NCBI GenBank assembly: GCA_937910655.1
Contig: CALEMV010000214.1
Location: 1 to 7,080, forward strand
Origin: an uncultured Solobacterium sp.
GTDB taxonomy: Bacteria; Bacillota_I; Bacilli_A; Erysipelotrichales; Erysipelotrichaceae
DNA length: 7,080 nt
Direction: 5' to 3'
The position numbers and the translations under genes are program-made. Numbering within the stretch: the first letter of the stretch is position 1; every line of letters begins with the position of its first letter. Under the pieces are notes generated by a model. That model saw only the letters and a program-made list of their open reading frames with translations, had not been told where the DNA came from and did no database searches. Of the stretch, positions 1 through 6,466 are shown piece by piece.

Positions 1-1
1 G

Positions 2-2755
2 TATGATACTTACATCGCGGAAGTAAAACAGAAGATTGAAGCACTTGCGTCAACACAACAAACAGAAACTGCACATAAGATTAAAGAAGACGCAATGAGC
101 GAGTACAACGATGGTATGCAAAAGTACATCGATGGAACAAAGCAATACCAAGATGCACTAGATAGCTATCAAAAAGAAATTGCGGATGCTCAACAAAAAC
201 TATCTGAAAGTAGAGCAGATGTCGCTACTGGGGAAGTAGAGATTGCGAATGCAAAAGATAAACTTGTTAGTGCGCAAAATGCTTTAAATACAGAAAAGCT
301 TAACCGACAAGCAGAGCTTGATCATCAACAGGAAATCATCAACCTGAATCGTGCAACACTAGAATCCAGTCAACAAACTTTAAATGATCAAAAGTCTACT
401 CTTGAACAGAATGAGCACGATCTTACCATAGCCTTAACTGCAATTCCGGATGCGATTACGTTATATCAAACAGAAATTCAATTCCGACAAGGTATCGCAC
501 AGTATGGAATTAGTCCGACAACACCTGTATCGCTTTTAACGATGTTTCGAGCTGATTTAAGACAGTTATGCGATGCAATGTTTCCAGAAGGATATACTAG
601 TAAAACAATTGGAGATTTACAGAGTGCTTTAGATAATCATTTACAACAAATTGATCAAAACTTTTCGTTAACTGCTTCCACAAAGGAAGACAGATTACTT
701 GAATTACAGAACTTACAAACACAATATACAAATGACTTAGCGACTGTTCAGAATGCTTTAACAGTGACGATTCCTGCATCTCAACAACAAATTACGGATG
801 GTTTAGCTGCAGTTGACCAAGGCCAACAACAACTCAATCAAGGACAGGCTACGTTAAACCAAAAGATTGCAGATGGTCAAGCTGAGATTGATGCAGGTTG
901 GCAAGCAATATACACAAACGAAAATAAACTGGCAGACGCAAGAGTACAGATTGCGGATGGTGAAGCACAATTAAATAGTGCAATTACAGAAGGTACAAAG
1001 AAGTTAAATGATGCATTAGAAGAGTTAAATCTTTCAAAAGCAAAGTTAGCAGATGCGAAAAAGAAGATTGATGATTTAGCGGAAGGAAAGTGGACAATAC
1101 TGGATCGCAAATCTCATTATGCAAGTGTGACATTCAAGAATACAGTCAAGCAGATGGAAGCTATTTCTCGTGTATTCCCTGCATTCTTTATCTTGGTTGC
1201 AGCACTTGTGTGTCTAACAACAATGACACGTCTTGTTGAAGAACAACGTAATGAAATTGGTACTTTGCGAGCACTAGGATATACAAAGTGGCAGTGCACG
1301 TTGAAGTATTTATTCTATGCAATCTCTGCAACCCTGATTGGTATTGTTGTGGGAAGTATACTAGGACTGAGTTCTTTCCCATTGATTATTTATCATGCAT
1401 GGAGAATGATGTATATCTTACCTCCAATTCGCTTTGTAGTACCTTCAGGTCTAATTAGCTTAACAGCGATGGTATTTATTTTTGCGATGAGTATTGCGAC
1501 TTGGTTTGCATGCAAGGGAGATACACAGGATGTTCCATCACAACTGATGCGACCAAAAGCACCACCAATGGGTAAGAAGACATTCTTAGAGAATATTCCA
1601 TTGATTTGGAATCATCTTAGCTTTACGGATAAAGTAACGATGCGTAATATCTTTCGTTATAAGAAACGGTTCTTTATGACAATTGTAGGTGTCGCAGGAT
1701 GTACTGCACTCATGTTAATTGGATTTGGTATTCGTGATTCCATTTCTAACATGGTTGATATTAATTTTAAAGAAATTATTCAGTATGATGGCATGGTTAG
1801 TTTTGAAGATGACGCAAGTGAACAAGTAAAAGCGGAAGCTTTAAAAGAGATAAAATCAACTGAGAATGTTATAGATGCGCATATTGGCTTTGTTTATACA
1901 AGTAAGACGTATGATGATAAGGTTGATGAGACTGCTTCAGTTCATGTTTTTGATTCAAAAGAAATCAACCGTGAGTTTAACTTACGTACACGAATTGGCC
2001 ATAAACCTATTTCACTAACTGATGATGGTGTTATCATCAATGAAAAGTTAGCTGAGAATCTAGGTGTTCATGTTGGAAATAAGATTACCATCGAAGATGC
2101 AGATGGAAATCCACATGAGGTAAACGTTAGTGGTATTACAGAAATGTATATCAATCATTTTGTCATAATGAGTCGTCAGTATTACAAAGAAGTATTTGGT
2201 AAAGAAGCTGGTAGTAATATCATCTACCTATCTACGACAGGTGATGATGCAGCCCAAAAGTTACTTGCAAATGAGATTTCGACGATGCAAGGTGTTGAAG
2301 GTGTTTCATTGTATAGTGGTCAACTTGATAACTTCAATTCTATGGTTAAAGGTTTAAATGGTATTATTTGGGTACTAATCATATCGAGTATGTTACTAGC
2401 ATTTGTTGTACTCAGTAATTTAATTACAGTCAATATAAGTGAAAGACAACGTGAGATTGCGACCTTAAAGGTTCTTGGTTTTAGAAGGGCTGAGGTTAAG
2501 AAGTATATCTTTAAAGAAAACAATCTGCTTGCTGGAATTGGTGGTATTGTTGGAATTCCAGTGGGTATCGCATTACATCGTTATATAATGCGTACTGTAG
2601 AGATGGACTATTTGATGTTTGGAAGAAACATTGAATGGATAAGCTTCTTCTATGCATTTGTATTAACGATACTATTTAGTGTGATAGTCAATCGTATGAT
2701 GACTAAGAGACTAAATGACATTCGCATGGTAGAGAGTCTAAAGAGTGTGGAATAA
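2..2755 (+). CDS. Large FtsX/MacB-type ABC transporter permease with coiled-coil extracytoplasmic region, 5'-truncated by window edge
   Basis: The reading frame is open from base 2, so the real start lies upstream; the first in-frame ATG at 95 sits inside coiled-coil sequence and is not taken as the start. About 917 residues are visible. Numbering from the Met at base 95, residues 1-330 are Gln/Ala/Asp-rich heptad-like sequence with recurring DG...L..G...L spacing, broken by a less repetitive stretch near 115-195, which suggests an extracytoplasmic helical hairpin. Hydrophobic segments follow near 359-379, 406-430, 452-472, 526-545, 755-778, 810-828 and 847-867. Each of the two FtsX modules carries the typical cytoplasmic motif: EEQRNEIGTLRALGYTK (382-398) and ERQREIATLKVLGF (783-796). 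A soluble MacB-like domain lies between them (about 550-750). Known relatives work with a separate ATPase in lipid, peptide or envelope-stress export; the substrate cannot be read here. The ATPase gene is presumably upstream, outside the window. The stop overlaps the next start codon. Confidence 0.9.
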   Translation, partial: YDTYIAEVKQKIEALASTQQTETAHKIKEDAMSEYNDGMQKYIDGTKQYQDALDSYQKEIADAQQKLSESRADVATGEVEIANAKDKLVSAQNALNTEKLNRQAELDHQQEIINLNRATLESSQQTLNDQKSTLEQNEHDLTIALTAIPDAITLYQTEIQFRQGIAQYGISPTTPVSLLTMFRADLRQLCDAMFPEGYTSKTIGDLQSALDNHLQQIDQNFSLTASTKEDRLLELQNLQTQYTNDLATVQNALTVTIPASQQQITDGLAAVDQGQQQLNQGQATLNQKIADGQAEIDAGWQAIYTNENKLADARVQIADGEAQLNSAITEGTKKLNDALEELNLSKAKLADAKKKIDDLAEGKWTILDRKSHYASVTFKNTVKQMEAISRVFPAFFILVAALVCLTTMTRLVEEQRNEIGTLRALGYTKWQCTLKYLFYAISATLIGIVVGSILGLSSFPLIIYHAWRMMYILPPIRFVVPSGLISLTAMVFIFAMSIATWFACKGDTQDVPSQLMRPKAPPMGKKTFLENIPLIWNHLSFTDKVTMRNIFRYKKRFFMTIVGVAGCTALMLIGFGIRDSISNMVDINFKEIIQYDGMVSFEDDASEQVKAEALKEIKSTENVIDAHIGFVYTSKTYDDKVDETASVHVFDSKEINREFNLRTRIGHKPISLTDDGVIINEKLAENLGVHVGNKITIEDADGNPHEVNVSGITEMYINHFVIMSRQYYKEVFGKEAGSNIIYLSTTGDDAAQKLLANEISTMQGVEGVSLYSGQLDNFNSMVKGLNGIIWVLIISSMLLAFVVLSNLITVNISERQREIATLKVLGFRRAEVKKYIFKENNLLAGIGGIVGIPVGIALHRYIMRTVEMDYLMFGRNIEWISFFYAFVLTILFSVIVNRMMTKRLNDIRMVESLKSVE

Positions 2756-3420
2756 TGAATTATACCTACATATTAGAATGTGAAGACCATACGTATTACA
2801 CAGGATGGACCAATGATTTAGAAAAAAGATTTCAGTCTCATCTGAATGGAAAAGGGGCAAAGTATACAAAGTCACATCGTCCTTTACGCATCGCATATTA
2901 TGAAATGCATGCGACAAAGAAGGGAGCGATGCGGAGAGAATGGAGGATCAAACAAATGACAAAGAAAGAAAAAGCACAGTTGATTAAAAGTCCATTAACA
3001 AATGTGGAACTATTTGATAAAGAGAAATTTAGGAGAGCAAAGTTCAACCGTGGATTACACATTCTCTATGCGCCAAGTAACGGTAAGGTCATCATGGAGA
3101 TGAATGATGTGGCTGCAGAGATTTTATGTAAGGATGAAGTATTTGTTGAATTACCGGTTCAAAATAATGAAGACTGGGAAACACATGAGCCTGTTATCAA
3201 TCGTAATGGAGATTCTTTCTCTGTTAATATTGCCAGTGATGACCATCCGATGGATGGTGACCATCATATTGCGTTTGTGATTTTACAATATGAAAAGGGC
3301 TATCGTGTAGTGTATTTTGATAAGGGTGAAAAACCAGAAGTAAAGTTCTATCAAGATGAGCCAGTCATTGCGGTCTATGCATATTGCAATCAACATGGTC
3401 TTTGGTGCATTGAAGCATAA
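2755..3420 (+). CDS. GIY-YIG nuclease domain fused to desulfoferrodoxin/superoxide-reductase-like module
   Basis: A single uninterrupted frame encodes 221 residues with two recognisable parts. Residues 1-80 match the small GIY-YIG (YhbQ/UPF0213-like) nuclease family: YTY at 3-5 and YTG at 15-17 (the GIY/YIG strands), Arg25 and His29 in the first helix, and Glu62, the usual metal-binding acid. Residues about 96-221 equal a whole desulfoferrodoxin in length. His144, His164, His170, Cys211 and His214 match the five Fe ligands of SOR centre II with the same spacing as Desulfovibrio His49/69/75, Cys116, His119, supported by HPM (164-166) and YCNQHGLW (210-217). The desulforedoxin centre I is lost: its four Cys positions read Tyr105, Ser108, Leu124, Cys125. 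The usual E-K-H motif is Glu142-Thr143-His144, so the catalytic Lys is absent. The start shares one base with the permease stop and has only a weak SD (AAGAG, 2741-2745), pointing to translational coupling. A role joining DNA cleavage or repair to superoxide or iron sensing is inference. Confidence 0.9.
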   Translation: MNYTYILECEDHTYYTGWTNDLEKRFQSHLNGKGAKYTKSHRPLRIAYYEMHATKKGAMRREWRIKQMTKKEKAQLIKSPLTNVELFDKEKFRRAKFNRGLHILYAPSNGKVIMEMNDVAAEILCKDEVFVELPVQNNEDWETHEPVINRNGDSFSVNIASDDHPMDGDHHIAFVILQYEKGYRVVYFDKGEKPEVKFYQDEPVIAVYAYCNQHGLWCIEA

Positions 3421-3430
3421 TAAAGACATA

Positions 3431-3459
3431 TTCAATTTACAGTGTGGCTGTGATACAAT
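3431..3459 (+). promoter_or_regulatory. Putative SigA-type promoter of pnp with TRTG-extended -10
   Basis: TGTGATACAAT (3449-3459) is a full TRTGN-extended -10 with hexamer TACAAT at 3454-3459 (5 of 6 to TATAAT). TTCAAT at 3431-3436 lies exactly 17 bases upstream as a weak -35 (3 of 6). It sits in the only sizeable gap between the fusion gene and pnp. Transcription would start near 3466, giving a leader of about 45 bases. No terminator precedes it, so readthrough from the upstream genes is also possible. Confidence 0.55.
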
Positions 3460-3495
3460 GGGAATGTTGAAAATTTGAAAAGTCGAGAACAGACA

Positions 3496-3500
3496 GAGGT
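3496..3500 (+). promoter_or_regulatory. Ribosome binding site that fixes the pnp start
   Basis: GAGGT at 3496-3500 lies 10 bases before the ATG at 3511. The alternative in-frame TTG at 3475 has no SD in front of it and would add 12 residues that PNPases normally lack. The ATG gives an N-terminus, MEKYKKSWEFHGRTL, of the usual family form. Confidence 0.6.
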
Positions 3501-3510
3501 TAGAAGAGAA

Positions 3511-5733
3511 ATGGAAAAGTACAAGAAGAGCTGGGAATTTCATGGCCGTACATTGACAGTCGAAAACGGTGAAATTGCCAAACAAGCAGGAGGTTCTGTA
3601 GTCATTCGCTATGCGGATACAACAGTACTATCTACAGCAACAGCAAACAACCAAGCAAAGGATACAGATTTTTTCCCATTAACAGTTTTATATCAGGAAA
3701 AGATGTATGCGGCTGGTAAAATTCCTGGTGGGTTTACACGTCGTGAAGGTAGACCAACAGAACATGCAACATTGACAGCACGTTTAATTGATAGACCAAT
3801 TCGTCCTTTATTTGCGGAAGGTTTCCGTAATGAAGTACAAATCGTTAATACAGTTTTATCATGCGATCCAGACGCTAGTTCTGAGATGGCATCCTTATTC
3901 GGTTCATCATTAGCACTATGTATTTCAGATATTCCGTTTAACGGACCTGTAGCTGGTGTAATGGTTGCTCGTGTTGATGGTGAATACATCATTAACCCAA
4001 GTGTTGAACAGGAAAAGAATTCTGATTTAAATGTAACAGTTGCTGGTACAAAGAACGCCATCAACATGGTTGAAGCAGGCGCTAAGGAAGTATCAGAAGA
4101 AGATATGCTTAAGGCCTTGATGATTGGTCATAACGCAATCAAGGAATTATGCGCTATTCAAGAAGAAGTTATTGCTGCTTGCGCAAAGGAAAAGATGGAA
4201 GTCTCCTTATATGAAATCAACCCAATTGTTAAGCAACTGGTTGATGAAAAGGGTGCACAGCGTATTCGTGAAGCAGTTTCTATCAAGGGTAAACTTGAAC
4301 GTTACGGCAAGATTGATGAATTGATTGCCGAAATGGAAGAAGAAGTTGCTAAGTTAGAATGGGAAGATGACAAGGCACGTGAAAAGGCTATTAAACAAGC
4401 ACATGAATATGGTGTTGAAGTTGAAGCAGGTGAAGTACGTCGCTTAATCTCTGAAGAAAAGATTCGTCCAGATGGACGTGGATTAGATGAACTTCGTCCA
4501 CTGGATTCACAGGTTGATTTATTACCACGTGTACACGGCTCCGCAATGTTTACGCGTGGTGAAACACAGGTATTATCTGTTACAACATTAGGTCCATTAA
4601 GCGATGCACAATTGATTGATGACTTAACAACAGAAACAGAAAAGAGATTTATGCATCAATATAACTTCCCACCATTCTCTGTTGGTGAAGTTGGACGTAT
4701 GTCTTCTCCTGGACGTCGTGAAATTGGTCATGGTGCTTTAGGTGAAAGAGCGCTCTTGCAGGTATTACCTACAGCAGAAGAATTCCCATATGCAATTCGT
4801 ACCTGTGCTGAAGTATTAGAATCAAATGGTTCTTCTTCACAGGCAAGTATTTGTGCAGGCACAATGTCATTAATGGCTGCTGGTGTTCCTATTAAGGCAA
4901 TGGTAGCTGGTGTGGCTATGGGTCTAATTACAGTTGGTGATACATACTCTATCTTGACAGATATTCAAGGTATGGAAGACCACTATGGTGATATGGACTT
5001 TAAGGTAGCTGGTACACGTAATGGTATCACTGCATTACAGATGGATATCAAGGTAACTGGTATTTCTGAAGAAATCTTACGTGAAGCTTTAGCACAAGCA
5101 CATAAGGGCCGTATGGAAATCTTAGACAATATGGAAACAGCAATTTCTGCACCACGTGATCACGTATCCGAATGGGCTCCAAAGATGGCTCAGATGATGA
5201 TTCCAGTAGAGAAGATTCGCGTTGTTATCGGTAAGGGTGGCGAACAGATTGATAAGATTATCGCTGCTTGTGATGGTATCAAGATTGATATTACAGATGA
5301 TGGTAAGTGCGTATTCTATCATACAAAACAGGATATGATTGATAAAGCAATACAGATTGTTAGTGACTTAATTCGTGAAGCGAAGGTTGGTGACATCTAT
5401 GATGCGACAGTATCAGAAGTACGTGAATCATTTGCTTTTGTAACATTGTTCCCAGGAACAGATGCATTACTCCATGTCAGTGAACTTGCTTGGACTCGTG
5501 TAGAAAAGATTCAGGATGCATTACATATAGGTGATGTAATTAAGGTTAAAGTTACTGGCGTTGATGCAACAGGTAAGGTTAAGGTTTCTGCCAAGGAATG
5601 TCTAGAGAAGCCAGAAGGCTATGTAGAACCAAAGAAGAACTTTAAACCACAAGGTAAACCAAATTTCCATGAAAAGCGCGAAGGTGCTAACGTGGAACGC
5701 AGAGTTTTCAAGAAAAAAGAAAACGCTGAATAA
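3511..5733 (+). CDS. pnp: Polyribonucleotide nucleotidyltransferase (polynucleotide phosphorylase, PNPase)
   Basis: PNPase degrades RNA 3' to 5' by phosphorolysis, releasing nucleoside diphosphates, and acts as a cytoplasmic homotrimer in mRNA turnover. The 740-residue product has the full family layout: first RNase PH domain (about 11-210), all-helical linker (about 240-315), second RNase PH domain (about 320-530), KH domain (about 560-620) with GKGG at 574-577, S1 domain (about 625-694), and a basic Lys/Arg-rich tail to 740. Active-site residues are intact and sit at a constant offset of four from E. coli: Arg402-Arg403, His407, Ser441-Ser443 (phosphate site), Asp490 and Asp496. The RNA-contact loop reads GGFTRREGRP (73-82). 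Start chosen at ATG 3511 (see the RBS entry). The gene favours AAG and CGT codons, consistent with strong expression. It is not next to rpsO here; it has its own candidate promoter upstream and trmB follows after 47 bases. Confidence 0.98.
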   Translation: MEKYKKSWEFHGRTLTVENGEIAKQAGGSVVIRYADTTVLSTATANNQAKDTDFFPLTVLYQEKMYAAGKIPGGFTRREGRPTEHATLTARLIDRPIRPLFAEGFRNEVQIVNTVLSCDPDASSEMASLFGSSLALCISDIPFNGPVAGVMVARVDGEYIINPSVEQEKNSDLNVTVAGTKNAINMVEAGAKEVSEEDMLKALMIGHNAIKELCAIQEEVIAACAKEKMEVSLYEINPIVKQLVDEKGAQRIREAVSIKGKLERYGKIDELIAEMEEEVAKLEWEDDKAREKAIKQAHEYGVEVEAGEVRRLISEEKIRPDGRGLDELRPLDSQVDLLPRVHGSAMFTRGETQVLSVTTLGPLSDAQLIDDLTTETEKRFMHQYNFPPFSVGEVGRMSSPGRREIGHGALGERALLQVLPTAEEFPYAIRTCAEVLESNGSSSQASICAGTMSLMAAGVPIKAMVAGVAMGLITVGDTYSILTDIQGMEDHYGDMDFKVAGTRNGITALQMDIKVTGISEEILREALAQAHKGRMEILDNMETAISAPRDHVSEWAPKMAQMMIPVEKIRVVIGKGGEQIDKIIAACDGIKIDITDDGKCVFYHTKQDMIDKAIQIVSDLIREAKVGDIYDATVSEVRESFAFVTLFPGTDALLHVSELAWTRVEKIQDALHIGDVIKVKVTGVDATGKVKVSAKECLEKPEGYVEPKKNFKPQGKPNFHEKREGANVERRVFKKKENAE

Positions 5734-5738
5734 TCAAT

Positions 5739-5764
5739 AAAAGAAGGCGTATAGCCTTCTTTTT
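5739..5764 (+). terminator. Rho-independent terminator-like hairpin between pnp and trmB
   Basis: AAAAGAAGGC (5739-5748) pairs perfectly with GCCTTCTTTT (5754-5763) around a GTATA loop: ten base pairs, six of them in the AGAAGGC/GCCTTCT core plus flanking A-T pairs. A run of five T follows the last stem C (5760-5764), partly used by the A-T pairs. It starts five bases after the pnp stop. The short U-tract and the lack of room for a separate trmB promoter suggest partial termination or 3'-end protection of pnp mRNA, with trmB expressed by readthrough. Confidence 0.75.
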
Positions 5765-5765
5765 C

Positions 5766-5771
5766 GGAGGG
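5766..5771 (+). promoter_or_regulatory. trmB Shine-Dalgarno, adjoining the terminator-like hairpin
   Basis: GGAGGG ends nine bases before ATG 5781 and favours it over the second in-frame ATG at 5787. One base (C5765) separates it from the terminator T-run. It can also pair with CCTTCT (5755-5760), the right arm of that hairpin, around a TTTTC loop with two G-U pairs, so its accessibility may depend on which structure forms. Confidence 0.7.
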
Positions 5772-5780
5772 AAAGTAACG

Positions 5781-6434
5781 ATGCGTATGCGTAAAAAGAA
5801 ATGGGCAGAGCCATGGATTGAGGAACACCGTGATTTTGTCTATCAAAACCCAGTAGAAAACAAAGGAAAGTGGAAAGAATTACTACAACGCGACACATTA
5901 CATTTAGAGATTGGTACTGGTAAAGGTGGATATCTTAACGGTATGGCTAAACTTTATCCTAATGAAGCGTGGGTAGGAATTGAAAAAGATGTCAGTGCTG
6001 GTGCAGTCGCTGCACGTCATGCGGTAGAGGAAGAAAATCCACTACTGGAGAATAAACGCTTTATCATTGCCAATGCCGAACAATTACAGGAGTGGTTTGC
6101 GACTGGAGAAGTGGATGTCATTCACTTAAACTTTTCTGATCCATGGCCAAAGAAAGGCAATCATAAGCGCCGTCTTAGCAGTGCGAAGTTTTTAGAGATG
6201 TATCGCGATATTCTTACAGAAGATGGATATATCCGCATGAAGACAGACAACAAGGATCTATTTGAAGATTCAGTATTGTATTTCTTACAGAATGATTTTA
6301 CACTCACAGAATTTTCTGTCGACTTTCGTCGCGTAGAACATGCGGAAGATGTCATTACAGAGTACGAAACTCGCTTTATGGAACTTGGACAACCAATATA
6401 TCAACTTTGTGCCAAGCCATGCAGACATAAATAA
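5781..6434 (+). CDS. trmB: tRNA (guanine-N7-)-methyltransferase (m7G46)
   Basis: TrmB uses S-adenosylmethionine to methylate N7 of G46 in the variable loop of tRNAs, in the cytoplasm. The 217-residue product is of usual length (Bacillus TrmB is about 213). Visible motifs are the Rossmann SAM loop EIGTGKG at 43-49, the acidic end of the next strand in GIEKD (66-70), the family signature NFSDPWPKKGNHKRRL at 117-132, KTDN at 154-157, and the C-terminal TEYETRF at 193-199 followed by GQPIY. The N-terminus MRMRKKKWA matches the common MRMR..PWA start, supporting ATG 5781. It follows pnp after a 47-base spacer holding a hairpin and has no evident promoter of its own, so it is likely co-transcribed with pnp. 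Confidence 0.97.
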   Translation: MRMRKKKWAEPWIEEHRDFVYQNPVENKGKWKELLQRDTLHLEIGTGKGGYLNGMAKLYPNEAWVGIEKDVSAGAVAARHAVEEENPLLENKRFIIANAEQLQEWFATGEVDVIHLNFSDPWPKKGNHKRRLSSAKFLEMYRDILTEDGYIRMKTDNKDLFEDSVLYFLQNDFTLTEFSVDFRRVEHAEDVITEYETRFMELGQPIYQLCAKPCRHK

Positions 6435-6436
6435 AC

Positions 6437-6447
6437 TGTGATACGAT
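6437..6447 (+). promoter_or_regulatory. Possible extended -10 promoter for the lipoprotein gene
   Basis: TGTGATACGAT differs by one base from the pnp box TGTGATACAAT and starts two bases after the trmB stop codon. No good -35 lies 16-18 bases upstream. Transcription would start about 6453-6455, right at the SD, leaving a leader of only 12-14 bases. An alternative reading is GATAAT (6445-6450) with CAGACA (6422-6427) at 17-base spacing. The gene could equally be carried by readthrough from trmB. Confidence 0.35.
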
Positions 6448-6466
6448 AATGCAAAGGAGGTAAAGT

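Noticed and set aside
95..97. ATG as the start of the permease gene
   Set aside because: The frame is open to the left edge and the ATG lies within continuous coiled-coil sequence with no SD; family members have an N-terminal membrane segment before this region.
95..1087. Repeated ATTGCGGATGGT-like stretches as a DNA repeat array
   Set aside because: The recurrences follow the protein's IADG coiled-coil units with irregular spacing; there are no constant-length repeats or spacers as in CRISPR or tandem arrays.
877..1110. Antisense Ser/Ala/Phe-rich frame opposite the permease coiled coil
   Set aside because: Its composition mirrors the Gln/Asp/Ala-rich repeat on the coding strand, a common shadow of repetitive coding sequence.
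3436..3441. TTTACA as -35 of the pnp promoter
   Set aside because: A good hexamer, but only 12 bases from TACAAT, too close for a SigA promoter.
3458..3478. Six-codon upstream ORF (MGMLKI) in the pnp leader
   Set aside because: Its ATG overlaps the -10 hexamer, so it would not be in the transcript from that promoter, and it has no SD.
3475..3510. TTG start adding 12 residues to PNPase
   Set aside because: No SD before it, the added residues are not typical of the family, and ATG 3511 has GAGGT at a suitable distance.
3283..3585. Antisense 100-residue frame across the end of the fusion gene and the start of pnp
   Set aside because: It runs opposite two well-supported genes, has no SD of note and its product shows no recognisable features.
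3693..4067. Antisense 124-residue frame within pnp
   Set aside because: It lies fully inside a highly conserved enzyme gene and is explained by that gene's codon bias.
4124..4324. Same-strand 66-residue frame inside pnp
   Set aside because: It lies out of frame in the PNPase helical region, with no SD and a low-complexity product.
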